Part shown: positions 1 to 8,120 of the stretch, in pieces | Numbering within the stretch: the first letter of the stretch is position 1 | Layout: every line of letters starts with the position of its first letter | Assembly: GCF_013409985.1 (NCBI RefSeq) | Contig: NZ_JACCBY010000001.1 | Location: 744,001 to 808,000 of the forward strand | Source of the DNA: Sphingomonas melonis | GTDB taxonomy: Bacteria > Pseudomonadota > Alphaproteobacteria > Sphingomonadales > Sphingomonadaceae | DNA length: 64,000 nucleotides | Direction of reading: 5' to 3' | The notes under the pieces: model-generated | The model's input: only the letters and a program-made list of their open reading frames with translations | The model's database searches: none | What the model was told of the DNA's origin: nothing | Program-made: the position numbers and the translations under genes

Positions 1-1
1 C

Positions 2-418
2 GAAGTGCCGATCGCCGACGGCCAGAGCGTGCAGGCGACCGAGAGCGCCAAGCGCATCTTCTCGCTCGCCGGTGGCAACGACAACACGCTGGCGATGTTG
101 AGCAAGCTCGCCACCGCGCTCGACGGCGGCGGTGATGTCTCGGCGACCACGAGCAGTTCGCTCGACCAGCTCACCCAGGCGGTCAATCAGGTCGCTGACG
201 TCTCGGCCTCGGTCGGCGCCCGCGGCGCGCGCGTCGATCTGCAACAGCAGCTGCTGGTCACCGCCAACACCGATCGCAGCGAATTGCGCGGCAAGCTCGA
301 ACAGGTCGACATGACCGATGCCGTCGTCCAGCTTCAGCAGATGATGACCGCGCTGTCCGCCTCGCAGGCCAGCTTCAGCAAGCTCTCCAGCCTCTCGCTG
401 TTCGACTATCTGAAGTAA
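2..418 (+). CDS. flgL: Flagellar hook-associated protein FlgL, C-terminal part (cut by window start)
   Basis: Partial gene, open at its 5' end, with 138 codons visible. The protein would be the hook-filament junction protein that sits between hook and flagellin filament outside the cell. What is visible is a flagellin-like C-terminal helix region: polar helices with the pattern VADVSASVGARGARVDL, then LEQVDMTDAVVQLQQMMTALSASQ, which resembles the C-terminal D0 helix of FlgL and flagellins, ending SLFDYLK. Lack of cysteine and richness in Ala, Ser, Gln and Leu fit. The motA-motB pair follows on the same strand, so this is the end of a flagellar gene cluster. FlgL is preferred over flagellin because of the motif order and the ending, but the N-terminal half is outside the window. 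Confidence 0.8.
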   Translation, partial: EVPIADGQSVQATESAKRIFSLAGGNDNTLAMLSKLATALDGGGDVSATTSSSLDQLTQAVNQVADVSASVGARGARVDLQQQLLVTANTDRSELRGKLEQVDMTDAVVQLQQMMTALSASQASFSKLSSLSLFDYLK

Positions 419-449
419 GCGCGCGCCTCCGGCGACCGGACCTTCCTCA

Positions 450-467
450 TCCCGGCCCATGCCGGGA
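450..467 (+). terminator. Hairpin after flgL
   Basis: A 7-bp inverted repeat (TCCCGGC / GCCGGGA) around a CCAT loop lies about 30 bases after the flgL stop. There is no T-run behind it, so it may be only part of a terminator or a chance GC hairpin. The rest of the 250-base gap to motA shows no clear sigma-28 or sigma-54 promoter. Confidence 0.3.
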
Positions 468-667
468 CGCGCAGGATGGGTGTCGCCGCGCCGCGCCGCC
501 GTTCCGGCAAAAGCGGTATCCGGCATGTGTCGGGAGAGCGGCGTTCGTGGTCGATCGGACGATCGGCCAAACAAACTCACCTTCGCGGTAACCACTTATC
601 TAGGAAGTGCAGTTAATCCCGGGGTATCGGATTGCCGGCCGGGCCGGCGCAACGGGGGTTTCCCACA

Positions 668-1531
668 GTGTTTCCTGCCATCGGTCTCGTCGTCCTTCTC
701 GCCATGGTGTTCGGCGGCTTCGCCATCACTGGCGGCGCGCTCGGCCCGGTCATGGAGGCGATCCCGCACGAGATGCTGATTATCGGCGGCGCCGCTGCCG
801 GCGCGCTGATCATCGGCAATTCGGGCACCGAGCTCAAGGCGATGGGCGGCGGCCTCGCCAAGGTGTTCAAGGGCCCCAAGTACAAGAAGCAGGATTATCT
901 CGACGTCATCTTCCTCGTCAGCAAGCTGATGAAGATGCTGCGCATGGACGGCCCGATCGCGCTCGAGCCGCATGTCGAGGATCCCAAGTCGTCGGCGGTG
1001 TTCAGCGAATATCCGCGCCTGCTCGCCGACCATACGCTGGTCAACCTCATCGCCGATACGTTGCGCCTCGTCGTCGTCTCGTCGGGCACGCTCGACGTGC
1101 ACGCGGTCGAGGAGGTGATGGATCATTCGATCAAGACGCATCACCACGAGGTCGAGGGGCCGCACACCACGCTCACCAGCCTCGCCGATTCGCTGCCCGC
1201 GCTCGGCATCGTCGCGGCGGTGCTGGGCATCGTGAAGACGATGGGCTCGATCGACAAGCCGCCGACCGTGCTCGGCGGCATGATCGGCTCGGCGCTCGTC
1301 GGCACGTTCATGGGCGTGCTGCTGGCCTATGGCATCGTGTCGCCGCTCGCCGGCCGGCTCAAGCAGGTGCTCGACGCGGATGCGGCGATCTACATGGTCG
1401 TCAAGCAGATCATCATCGCCTCGCTCCACGGCCACCCGCAGCCGCTGGTGATCGAGGCGGCGCGGTCCGGCATCGCCCACAAGAACCAGCCCGGCTTCGC
1501 CGAGGTGTTCGACGGTCTGCGGGGCAAGTAA
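668..1531 (+). CDS. motA: Flagellar motor stator protein MotA
   Basis: MotA forms, with MotB, the inner-membrane stator that couples ion flow to flagellar rotation. The GTG start at 668 is chosen because it gives the usual MotA N-terminus (MFPAIGLVVLLAMVFGG); an in-frame TTG at 632 would add 12 unlikely residues. The 287-residue product is the normal length. Visible are two N-terminal membrane segments, a charged cytoplasmic loop with MDHSIKTHHHEVEGPH, and two C-terminal membrane segments with LADSLPALGIVAAVLGIVKTMG and GSALVGTFMGVLLAYGIVSPLA; this region carries the conserved Pro and Gly residues of the family. motB starts 3 bases after its stop, so both are translated from one message. Confidence 0.96.
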   Translation: MFPAIGLVVLLAMVFGGFAITGGALGPVMEAIPHEMLIIGGAAAGALIIGNSGTELKAMGGGLAKVFKGPKYKKQDYLDVIFLVSKLMKMLRMDGPIALEPHVEDPKSSAVFSEYPRLLADHTLVNLIADTLRLVVVSSGTLDVHAVEEVMDHSIKTHHHEVEGPHTTLTSLADSLPALGIVAAVLGIVKTMGSIDKPPTVLGGMIGSALVGTFMGVLLAYGIVSPLAGRLKQVLDADAAIYMVVKQIIIASLHGHPQPLVIEAARSGIAHKNQPGFAEVFDGLRGK

Positions 1532-1534
1532 GCG

Positions 1535-2440
1535 ATGGCCCGCGCCGCGCCGCACGGCAACAACCAGCCGCCCAAGATCATCATCGTCAAGAAGATCATC
1601 GACGGCGGCCACGGCGGCCATCACGGCGGCGCGTGGAAGGTCGCCTATGCCGATTTCGTGACCGCGATGATGGCGTTCTTCCTGCTGCTGTGGCTGCTCG
1701 GCGCGACGACCGAGAAGCAGCGCAAGGGTATCGCCGACTATTTCGCGCCGACGCTGCTCGACAAGAAGATGACCGGGCTCGGCGGCAACGGCGTGCTCGG
1801 CGGCGAGTCGATCCTCAGCAACAACAAGCTCGGGCCGCGCGCGGCGTCGGCGCCGATCGCGTCGATCGGCATCCCGATGAGCATGTCGGGCGGGCAGAAG
1901 AGCGGGACCGGCAACAAGGGCTCGCTGCGCAACCCGGCGGCGATGCAGCTCGACAAGCAGGCGTTCCAGGCGATCAAGGACCAGCTCGAAAAGCAGATCA
2001 AGGCATCGCCGCGACTGGCGAAGATGGCAGAGCACATCCGCTTCGTGCCGACCCAGGACGGGCTGCGGATCGATCTGGTCGACAATGCCGATTATTCGAT
2101 GTTCGCGCTGGGTACGACCGCGCTCGATCCCAAGGCGTCGGAGCTGATCGGGATGATCGCCGGCACGATCGCCGGCACGCCCAACACGATCATGATCCGC
2201 GGCCACACCGACAGCGTACCGTACGGCGACCCGCGTGCGATGAACAACTGGATGCTCTCGTCCGGCCGGGCGGAGGCGACGCGGCGGCGGCTGGCGCTCG
2301 GCGGCATCCCGGAATCGCGCTTCGAGCGGATCGAGGGCGTGGCGGATCGCGAGCCGATCATCACCAGCGATCCCGGCGATCCGCGCAACCGCCGCGTCGC
2401 CATCACGCTGCTCTACCGGCAGGGCACGTTCGGCCAGTGA
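1535..2440 (+). CDS. motB: Flagellar motor stator protein MotB
   Basis: MotB is the peptidoglycan-anchored half of the stator. The 301-residue protein has a basic, His/Gly-rich cytoplasmic N-terminus, one membrane helix at about residues 38-58 (starting YADFVTAMMAFFLLLWLLG) whose Asp40 matches the proton-carrying Asp of MotB, a low-complexity periplasmic linker, and a C-terminal OmpA-like peptidoglycan-binding domain (IRGHTDSVPYG, SSGRAEATRRRL, DPRNRRVAITLLYR). Asp in the helix and the basic N-terminus fit a proton-driven motor (inference). It is coupled to motA with a 3-base gap. Confidence 0.96.
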   Translation: MARAAPHGNNQPPKIIIVKKIIDGGHGGHHGGAWKVAYADFVTAMMAFFLLLWLLGATTEKQRKGIADYFAPTLLDKKMTGLGGNGVLGGESILSNNKLGPRAASAPIASIGIPMSMSGGQKSGTGNKGSLRNPAAMQLDKQAFQAIKDQLEKQIKASPRLAKMAEHIRFVPTQDGLRIDLVDNADYSMFALGTTALDPKASELIGMIAGTIAGTPNTIMIRGHTDSVPYGDPRAMNNWMLSSGRAEATRRRLALGGIPESRFERIEGVADREPIITSDPGDPRNRRVAITLLYRQGTFGQ

Positions 2441-2483
2441 CCGACAGGCGGTGCGTCGCAGGACGCGCTGCCCGACACCAAAA

Positions 2484-2515
2484 CGGCGCGCTACGGAAGG
2501 GTCCGTCGCGCGCCG
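2484..2515 (-). terminator. Rho-independent terminator of the mucR-like gene
   Basis: A near-perfect hairpin: CGGCGCGC pairs with GCGCGCCG and ACGGA with TCCGT, with one T/C mismatch and an AGGG loop. Read on the minus strand it is followed by TTTT, as expected for termination of the minus-strand regulator gene that stops at 2542. It may also stop motB transcripts coming the other way. Confidence 0.65.
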
Positions 2516-2541
2516 CTCGTTCGCCTGACGGCGGGCTGCGA

Positions 2542-3042
2542 TCAGGCCTCGACGGCCTCGGCGGGCTTGCGACCGCGACGTGCGGGGGCGCCGGTCTCGC
2601 CGCCCTCTGCCTTGCGCGCACCGGGCTTGCGGCCGAGGCCGATCTTCTTCGCCATCGCACGGCGGCTTTCCGAATAATTCTCGGCGACCATGGGATAATC
2701 GGCCTTCAGGCCATAGCGTTCGCGATATTCGGCGGGCGTCATGCCATGCGTCGCGAGATGGCGGCGCAAGGTCTTGTACGGCTTGCCGTCGATCATCGAG
2801 ATGATGTGATCCTTCGACGCCAGCGACTTTCGCGGCGACACGGCGGGCGTATATTCGGTGGCGGGCTGCGCTTCCGGTGCCGCGCCGTTGGCGCCAAGCA
2901 GTGCCGAGACGGTGTCGTGCATCTTTCCGAGAAAGGCCGGAACCTCATCGGCGGAAGTACGGGTGTTGGGGTTGCCGAGCCAAGCAATCGTGAGTTCGGT
3001 TGCTAGTTCAACGGCGTTCAGATCGGTGGTTTCATCAGTCAT
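2542..3042 (-). CDS. MucR/Ros-family transcriptional regulator
   Basis: The 166-residue protein belongs to the MucR/Ros family, nucleoid-associated regulators in alphaproteobacteria that control exopolysaccharide, motility and cell-cycle genes. The start at 3042 has a good ribosome site (AAAGGAGC, 7 bases upstream) and gives the usual acidic beginning MTDETTDLNAVELATELT, followed by the family's N-terminal oligomerisation helices. The DNA-binding part is SKDHIISMIDGKPYKTLRRH followed by LATHGMTPAEYRERYGL. The His-x3-His pair is present (RRHLATH), but the two Cys of the classical Ros zinc finger are missing. A basic tail (GRKPGARK, RRGRKP) ends the protein. It lies next to the motility genes but on the other strand, with its own terminator. 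Confidence 0.88.
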   Translation of the reverse strand: MTDETTDLNAVELATELTIAWLGNPNTRTSADEVPAFLGKMHDTVSALLGANGAAPEAQPATEYTPAVSPRKSLASKDHIISMIDGKPYKTLRRHLATHGMTPAEYRERYGLKADYPMVAENYSESRRAMAKKIGLGRKPGARKAEGGETGAPARRGRKPAEAVEA

Positions 3043-3202
3043 AGTTTGCTCCTTTGACCGAGGCCAGCCGTACGCGCGGGAAACCATGCGTCAAGCGGAT
3101 GATCAGCAGAGATCAGCGTTTTCCGACCCAAAAAGACCCTCACGTTATTCAGATTCCTGCGTCATACTCCAACACTGGCCGCAGACCGGCGACGCGGAGG
3201 AT

Positions 3203-3589
3203 ATGTTGAGGCACGAGTTGAAGTTCACGACGGCGCTGGCGGCGGCCGTGCTGGCGGCCGGTTGCGGCAAGTCGCGCGACGATGCGGATGGCTGGGTGGC
3301 GCAGACCGATACGGCGGTCTGCACCGACCGCAGCGGCAATCGCGTTGCCGACAACCAGTGCGCGCGCCACACCCAGGCCGGCGGCGTCAGCCCGTTCCTG
3401 TGGTACTTCCTCGCGCGCAATGCGGTGATCCCGCCATATGGCGAGCGCGTGCGCGGCGGCTCGTATGCGCGGATGCCGGGCCGGGGATATGGCTTCGCAC
3501 CGGCGACGACGCAGGTGACGCGCGCCGGCGCGATCAGCCGCGGCGGCTTCGGCGCCTCGGCACGCAGCTTCGGCGGCGGCCGCTCGTGA
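3203..3589 (+). CDS. Short YgiB-like (DUF1190-type) lipoprotein
   Basis: A 128-residue exported protein. The start at 3203 gives a lipoprotein signal (MLRHELKFTTALAAAVLAAGC) with a lipobox ending at Cys21. The mature part has two further Cys (AVCTDRSGNRVADNQC), an aromatic stretch (FLWYFLARNAVIPPYG) and an Arg/Gly/Ser-rich end (RGGFGASARSFGGGRS). This layout resembles E. coli YgiB (DUF1190), although that protein is clearly longer. The next gene overlaps it by 4 bases and is a YgiC-like ATP-grasp protein, the same pairing as ygiB-ygiC, and this is the main support for the call. Function is unknown; envelope location is inferred. Confidence 0.7.
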   Translation: MLRHELKFTTALAAAVLAAGCGKSRDDADGWVAQTDTAVCTDRSGNRVADNQCARHTQAGGVSPFLWYFLARNAVIPPYGERVRGGSYARMPGRGYGFAPATTQVTRAGAISRGGFGASARSFGGGRS

Positions 3590-4734
3590 TCCGCACGTCG
3601 CTGACGCCGCGTGCCGACTGGCAGGCGAAGGTCGAGGCCGACGGGCTGATCTGGCACACCGCCGATGGCCGGCCCTATTGGGACGAATCCGTCTGCTACC
3701 GCTTCTCCGCCACGCAGATCGCCGAGATCGAGAGCGCGACAGCCGAACTCTATCGCCTGTTCTTGGCCGCGGGCGAGGCGATCGTCGCCGACACGCGGCT
3801 ACTCGACCGGTTCGGCATTCCGCGCGCCCTGCACCAGCCGATCCGCGACGCGTGGGAGGCGGAGCCGCCGGCGCTCAACCTTGGCCGCTTCGACCTCGGC
3901 TATGATGGCGCGTCGCCGCCGAAGCTGTTCGAGTTCAATTGCGATACGCCGACCTCGCTGCTTGAGGCGGCGGTGATCCAGTGGCAGTGGAAGGAGGACT
4001 GCTTCCCGCAGGCGGACCAGTTCACCAGCCTGCACGAGCGGCTGGTGGCGAAGTGGCACGACCTGGCCGCCTGTCTGCCGCCGCGCGTCCAGTTCGCGCA
4101 TGCCGCCGACAACGCGGGCGAGGACGGCGTCACCACCGCCTATCTGCGCGACACCGCGGCGGCGGCTGGGATCGATACGGCGGCGATGCTGGTCGAGACG
4201 ATCGGCTGGGACGAAGAGCGCCGCCGCTTCGTCGATGCGGACGCCGCGCCGATCGACGCGATCTTCAAGCTCTACCCGTGGGAGTGGCTGGCCAACGAGG
4301 CGTTCGCCGACGTGCTGGTCGAGGATCTGGCGCGGGGCGGGACGATCTGGCTCGAGCCGGTGTGGAAGATGATCTGGAGCAACAAGGGCGTGCTCGCGGT
4401 GCTGTGGGAGCTGTTCCCCGGCCACCCCAATCTGTTGCCGGCCGGCTTCGACATCCCCGAAGGCGATGCGGTGGCCAAGCCGCTGCTGTCGCGTGAGGGC
4501 GCCAACGTCTCGATCCGTCGCGCCGGGCGGATCGTCGCCGAGGCGCCGGGCGATTATGGCGACGAAGGCTATGTCTATCAGGCGATCTATCGCCTGCCCG
4601 AGCCGGCGCCGGGCTGCTTCCCGGTGATCGGCAGCTGGGTGGTCGACGGCGAACCCGCCGGGATGGGCATCCGCGAGGACGGGCTGATCACCGGCAACAC
4701 CGCGCGCTTCGTGCCGCATATCGTGGCGGACTAA
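3586..4734 (+). CDS. Glutathionylspermidine synthase-like ATP-grasp protein (YgiC/YjfC family)
   Basis: The GTG at 3586 overlaps the previous stop (GTGA), giving 382 residues, close to E. coli YgiC. The family shares the C-terminal ATP-grasp amide ligase fold of glutathionylspermidine synthetase but lacks the amidase half; the physiological substrate is not settled. Family features visible are DGRPYWDESVCYRFS near the start, PKLFEFNCDTPTSLLEAAVIQW, FKLYPWEWL, the loop KPLLSREGANVSI that would contact nucleotide, and a C-terminal GSWVVDGEPAGMGIREDG. It is coupled with the YgiB-like lipoprotein, so both probably act in one envelope-related process. A longer in-frame extension upstream would cover the lipoprotein gene and is rejected. 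Confidence 0.88.
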   Translation: MIRTSLTPRADWQAKVEADGLIWHTADGRPYWDESVCYRFSATQIAEIESATAELYRLFLAAGEAIVADTRLLDRFGIPRALHQPIRDAWEAEPPALNLGRFDLGYDGASPPKLFEFNCDTPTSLLEAAVIQWQWKEDCFPQADQFTSLHERLVAKWHDLAACLPPRVQFAHAADNAGEDGVTTAYLRDTAAAAGIDTAAMLVETIGWDEERRRFVDADAAPIDAIFKLYPWEWLANEAFADVLVEDLARGGTIWLEPVWKMIWSNKGVLAVLWELFPGHPNLLPAGFDIPEGDAVAKPLLSREGANVSIRRAGRIVAEAPGDYGDEGYVYQAIYRLPEPAPGCFPVIGSWVVDGEPAGMGIREDGLITGNTARFVPHIVAD

Positions 4735-4775
4735 GCCCCTTCCTGCGCCTCCAGTCTGATGCCGGGCGGCGGCGC

Positions 4776-5936
4776 TCATAACCGCCGCGCGCCCGCTGCG
4801 CGCACCGCTGCGATCGTCGGATAGCCGTTGACCGCCATCAGCAGGTCGGCCTCGGCGAGGATGCAGCGCAGCACATGCGCGCAACCGGCAGCGCCGTCGA
4901 GCGCCAGGCCGTAGCTGTAGGGGCGGCCGATACCGACCGCGGCTGCGCCGAGCGCCAGCGCCTTGACCACGTCGGTCCCGGAGCGGATGCCGGAGTCGAA
5001 CAGCACCGGCGTCGATCCCGCCGCGGCGACGACATCGGGCAGCAGATCGATCGCGGCGATGCCGCCGTTCGCCTGACGCCCGCCGTGGTTCGAGCAATAG
5101 ATGGCGTCGGCGCCGCCGTCGATCGCGCGGCGCGCGTCGTCGGGGTGGCAGATGCCCTTGAGGATCAGCGGCAGCCGGGTTAGCGACCGCAGCCAGGGCA
5201 GGTCGGCCCAGGTCAGCACCTTGCCGAACACGCCGACCCATTGGCGGATCGCGGCGGCGGGGTCCTGTTCGGGCGGCACGGCGAGCATCGCGCGGAAGAC
5301 CGGATCGCTGAAATAATTGGTGAGCACCGCGCCGCGCAATTGCGGGAAATTGCCGGTGTTGAGATCGCGCGGACGCCAGCCGGTGACCCAGGTGTCGAGC
5401 GTCACGACGATCCCCTTGTAGCCCGCCGCCTCGGCCCGAGCGACGAGGCTGGCGGCGAGGTCGGGGTCCTTCGGCGTGTAGAGCTGGAAGAAGCCGGGCG
5501 TCGCGCCGCTCGCCGCCGCCACCGCCTCCAGTGGGTCGTTGGACAGGGTGGACGCGATCAGCGGCACGCCTGTCTCCGCTGAGGCGCGGGCGGCGGCAAG
5601 GTCGCCGTGGCCGTCGGGCGTGCAGAGGCCGGTGACGCCGATCGGCGCCATGAACACCGGGCCGGGCAGGGTGAGGCCGAACAGATCGACCGACAGGTCG
5701 CGCGTGCTGCAATCGACCATCATCCGCGGCGTCAGGCCCCAGTGGCGGAACGCCTCGGCATTGGTCTGCTGGGTGTGTTCGTCGCCGCAGCCACCCTGGA
5801 CATAATCGCGCACCGATGGCGGCAGCGCGGCGAGCGCGCGGGGTTCGAGCGTGGCGAAATCGACCGGCACCGCGGGGACCACCCCGGCAAGGCCGGCACC
5901 GTAGATCGCATTCTGATAGTCGCCGTAATGGGACAT
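4776..5936 (-). CDS. FMN-dependent alpha-hydroxy-acid oxidase, lactate 2-monooxygenase-like
   Basis: A TIM-barrel flavoenzyme of about 386 residues oxidising a 2-hydroxy acid such as L-lactate. The start at 5936 ([13 protein letters not shown]) is preferred; an upstream ATG at 5978 would add 14 weak residues. Visible signatures are [48 protein letters not shown], the catalytic segment [13 protein letters not shown] with the active-site His followed by Arg, and the FMN phosphate site LFDSGIRSG with [17 protein letters not shown]. The [11 protein letters not shown] form and the overall length resemble lactate 2-monooxygenase more than the membrane lactate dehydrogenase LldD. It shares its strand with the class II aldolase gene upstream; a palindromic repeat separates them. 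Confidence 0.88.
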   Translation of the reverse strand: MSHYGDYQNAIYGAGLAGVVPAVPVDFATLEPRALAALPPSVRDYVQGGCGDEHTQQTNAEAFRHWGLTPRMMVDCSTRDLSVDLFGLTLPGPVFMAPIGVTGLCTPDGHGDLAAARASAETGVPLIASTLSNDPLEAVAAASGATPGFFQLYTPKDPDLAASLVARAEAAGYKGIVVTLDTWVTGWRPRDLNTGNFPQLRGAVLTNYFSDPVFRAMLAVPPEQDPAAAIRQWVGVFGKVLTWADLPWLRSLTRLPLILKGICHPDDARRAIDGGADAIYCSNHGGRQANGGIAAIDLLPDVVAAAGSTPVLFDSGIRSGTDVVKALALGAAAVGIGRPYSYGLALDGAAGCAHVLRCILAEADLLMAVNGYPTIAAVRAAGARRL

Positions 5937-5964
5937 GGCCTGCCTCGCTGATGCGTCTCGGCGC

Positions 5965-6090
5965 AGAAGAGGATTCACGCGAAGGCGCGACGACGCGAAG
6001 GGGGTGCGCGGCGGCGATGTGCCGCCTTCATCACGCGGAAGGAGGCTGCGCCGCGCGCGGCCTCTTCGCGCCTTCGCGTCGTCGCGCGAT
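5965..6090. repeat. Intergenic palindromic element, family 2, copy 1
   Basis: Long imperfect inverted repeat: the left arm begins GAAGAGGATTCACGCGAAG and contains GCGAAGGCGCGACGACGCGA; the right arm is CCTCTTCGCGCCTTCGCGTC and onward. A related element is at 16361-16498. It fills most of the gap between two minus-strand genes, so it may act as a transcript hairpin. Confidence 0.75.
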
Positions 6091-6095
6091 CATCG

Positions 6096-6887
6096 TCACT
6101 CCCGATAGGACGGATCGCGCCGGTCGAGCTTGCGGAGCAGCGCGGGCCAGGCGAGGCCGCGGGCGAGCATCGCCATGCCGGGGCCGGTCGATTGCTGCTC
6201 GACCTTCTCCGCGACGCTCTGATTGGGCGTGTTGAGGTTGGCGCGTCCCGCGCTGAGCATCAGGATCTGCGCCTCGCAGGCGCGTTCGAGGAAGTACATC
6301 CGCAGGAACGCCTCGGCGACGCTGGCGCCGACGGTGAGCGTGCCGTGGTTGCGCAGGATCATCGTGTGACGCGTGCCGAGGTCGGCGACCAGCCGCGCGC
6401 GTTCGTCCAGCTCGGTCGCGATCCCCTCGAAGTCGTGATAGGCGACGTCGTGGCCGGCGATCATCGCGGTCTGGGTGTGCGGCAGCAGCCCCTCCGCCAT
6501 CGCCGACACCGCCTGGCCGTGCGGCGTGTGGAGATGGAGCACCGCCATGGCATCCTCGCGCGCGCCGTGGATCGCCGAATGGATGACAAAGCCGGCGCGG
6601 TTGACCGGCGCCTCGCTCGCCGAAACGGTGTTGCCGTCGCCGTCGATCGTGACCAGCGACGAGGCGGTGATCTCCTCGAACATCATGTCGTAGGGGTTGA
6701 TGAGGAAATGGTGCTCTGGCCCCGGCACCCGCGCCGACAGATGGGTGAAGATCAGATCGTCCCAGCCGTAGAGCGCCACCAGCCGATAGGCGGCGGCGAG
6801 ATCGACGCGCACCGCCCATTCCTCGGCGCTGACCGAGTCGCGCAAGCTGGGCGCAGGGCGTGCGGGGGCGCGCAGACGGGTGGCCAT
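6096..6887 (-). CDS. Class II aldolase/adducin family protein
   Basis: The 263-residue protein is a zinc-dependent class II aldolase/adducin-type enzyme (L-fuculose-phosphate aldolase fold); the substrate is unknown. Visible are the N-terminal LVALYGWDDLIFTHLSARVP, the phosphate-binding-type loop SEAPVNRAGFVIHSAIHGAR, the metal-binding HLHTPHG (two of the three His ligands) and a later RNHGTLTVG giving the third. A C-terminal region with LARGLAWPALLRKLDRRDP follows. Homologues without phosphate substrates are common in this subgroup, so a catabolic aldolase or decarboxylase role is likely but not proven. The gene points the same way as the lactate-oxidase-like gene downstream. Confidence 0.88.
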   Translation of the reverse strand: MATRLRAPARPAPSLRDSVSAEEWAVRVDLAAAYRLVALYGWDDLIFTHLSARVPGPEHHFLINPYDMMFEEITASSLVTIDGDGNTVSASEAPVNRAGFVIHSAIHGAREDAMAVLHLHTPHGQAVSAMAEGLLPHTQTAMIAGHDVAYHDFEGIATELDERARLVADLGTRHTMILRNHGTLTVGASVAEAFLRMYFLERACEAQILMLSAGRANLNTPNQSVAEKVEQQSTGPGMAMLARGLAWPALLRKLDRRDPSYRE

Positions 6888-7037
6888 GGCAAATCCTCTC
6901 TCTCGCTATCGTTGATCGCGAGGATGACAGGAAATGCCGCGGCGGCAAGCCACCCGGGTCCGAAGCACCGGCCGACACCGGCGGTATCCATGATGCAAGG
7001 GCCCCTGTCTCGACGGCGGCAATCTTGAAGTTACGCC

Positions 7038-7301
7038 ATGGCCGGTGCCATCGGCTTCGATCCCGAGAAGCGGGTGCAGACGCTGGATGAGCGCGGGCTG
7101 GATGTCCTCGACGCCGCCCGCGTGTTCGACTTCGAGGATCGGCGGGTCGATTATCCGGAGGCGCGGTGGTCGACGATCGGATTTTCGGACGAGCGGATGG
7201 TCGTGGTGATCTGTACCGGGAGCAAGGGCGGCCGTCGCGTCCGATCGATGAGGAAGGCGAATGAGCGAGAACAAGCCAGATTCCGCCGCAGTCTCGCTTA
7301 A
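7038..7301 (+). CDS. BrnT-like ribonuclease toxin, possibly decayed
   Basis: An 87-residue protein with the layout of BrnT (DUF497), the RelE-fold toxin of the BrnT/BrnA system. Visible are FDPEKRVQTLDERGLDVLDAARVF, matching the family pattern in which a beginning with several charged residues leads to an A-x-x-V-F motif, then IGFSDERMVVVIC and the ending RRVRSMRKANEREQARF, equivalent to the R-I-I-S-x-R-K-A-x-x-x-E signature. Some usual residues (the Trp near the start, the HG pair) are changed, so activity is doubtful. The antitoxin reading frame that overlaps its end is broken, which supports a decaying module. Confidence 0.72.
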   Translation: MAGAIGFDPEKRVQTLDERGLDVLDAARVFDFEDRRVDYPEARWSTIGFSDERMVVVICTGSKGGRRVRSMRKANEREQARFRRSLA

Positions 7302-7492
7302 TTCGGCCGACGACGCGCTGTTTCGGTCCGAACGGCATCGTGCGCGGCCGCCCGTAGCTGCGCGATCGTGCCAAGCAGCAGGTGATGCTGCGGCTCGACT
7401 CCGATGTGATTGAGCGCTTCCGCGCCGATGGGACGGGGTGGCAGGGGCGGATGAACGCGGTGCGGCGGAAGGCGGCGGGGCTTTACGGGTAG
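7261..7492 (+). pseudogene. Broken BrnA antitoxin gene
   Basis: Begins with ATG at 7261 inside the end of the BrnT-like gene, the usual BrnT/BrnA overlap. The first frame gives MSENKPDSAAVSLNSADDAL and soon loses similarity. After a frame change near 7340 the other frame reads VRGRP, a TAG stop at 7355-7357, then LRDRAKQQVMLRLDSDVIERF, RADGTGWQGRMNAVRRKAAG and LYG, a typical BrnA C-terminus with a ribbon-helix-helix region. Both a frameshift and a nonsense codon are therefore needed to explain it. A sequencing error could explain one of these but hardly both. Confidence 0.7.
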
Positions 7493-7761
7493 TGCTGCCG
7501 GGCGTGGAGCACGGCGAGCACTTCGATCGCATGGATCGCGACACGATAGACGAGAATGTAGTTGGGGTGGACGATCGCCTCGCGCGTGCCGGCGATGCGG
7601 CCGGGGCGGTGGATATAAGGATGGTCGGGCAGGCGGTCTGTGGCGTGTTGAATTAGCGCCTCCAGCCGGTCGGCAGCAGCGACGTTGCGTTCAGCGATGT
7701 AATCGAGAATGTCGAGAAGGTCGGTAGCCGCATCGTCGGTCCAGACGACGGCAAGCGTCAT
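7483..7761 (-). CDS. RelE/ParE-family toxin
   Basis: A 92-residue type II toxin of the RelE/ParE fold. The start at 7761 overlaps the antitoxin stop (ATGA), the usual coupling. Family features are VVWTDDAATDLLDILDYIAE, a helical middle ending in ALIQHATDRLPDHPYI, then GRIAGTREAIVHPNYILVYR and a C-terminal IEVLAVLHARQHYP, where the LHARQ-P motif is characteristic of ParE-like toxins (target gyrase or ribosome; undecidable from sequence). Its 3' end meets the 3' end of the broken BrnA gene. The reading frame continues further upstream but lies inside the antitoxin gene there. Confidence 0.9.
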   Translation of the reverse strand: MTLAVVWTDDAATDLLDILDYIAERNVAAADRLEALIQHATDRLPDHPYIHRPGRIAGTREAIVHPNYILVYRVAIHAIEVLAVLHARQHYP

Positions 7762-7934
7762 TTTGCGCGATGCCGATCGATGATCCTGCGCGCCTCTGCC
7801 ATCACCTGATCGTGCGGAATGCGGGGGGCGGTGGACGCCATCGCCTTTTGGACCTTGGCGCGGAACCAAGCGTCGTAGGCGGCGGCCTCTTCGGTGGTCG
7901 CGAATTCCGACTCGATGGGGGTTAGGTCGACCAT
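7758..7934 (-). CDS. RelB-like antitoxin of the RelE/ParE toxin
   Basis: A 58-residue protein, first gene of the pair. The start at 7934 gives MVDLTPIESEFATTEEAAAY followed by DAWFRAKVQKAMASTAPRIP and HDQVMAEARRIIDRHRAK. This acidic helix followed by WFRAKV and IPHD-x-VMAE is the common layout of small antitoxins that accompany ParE toxins in alphaproteobacteria. It should bind the toxin and autoregulate the pair. Overlap of 4 bases with the toxin supports the assignment. An in-frame start at 7997 would add 21 residues with no family match. Confidence 0.85.
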   Translation of the reverse strand: MVDLTPIESEFATTEEAAAYDAWFRAKVQKAMASTAPRIPHDQVMAEARRIIDRHRAK

Positions 7935-8120
7935 TAGCCACAATACCGCGTCAGGCGATCCAGGAAAAGTCAGGCGCTCCGCGATAAGCGGTGCCAATGC
8001 TCCGAAATGCCTTTTTAAGGACGCCCTTCAAAGTGCGCTCCGACGCTTGGCGCATGCACGATAGCTCAAGTAGTTGACGTAATAAGATTTAGATAGGACC
8101 TTACCTTTGGCGAAAAGGCA

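Noticed and set aside
596..2206. Long minus-strand frame antisense to motA-motB
   Set aside because: High-GC shadow: Arg/His/Asp-rich sense, no family pattern, and both genes on the other strand are certain.
3799..5712. Long minus-strand frame across the YgiC-like gene and the oxidase gene
   Set aside because: Shadow frame spanning two well-supported genes on different strands.
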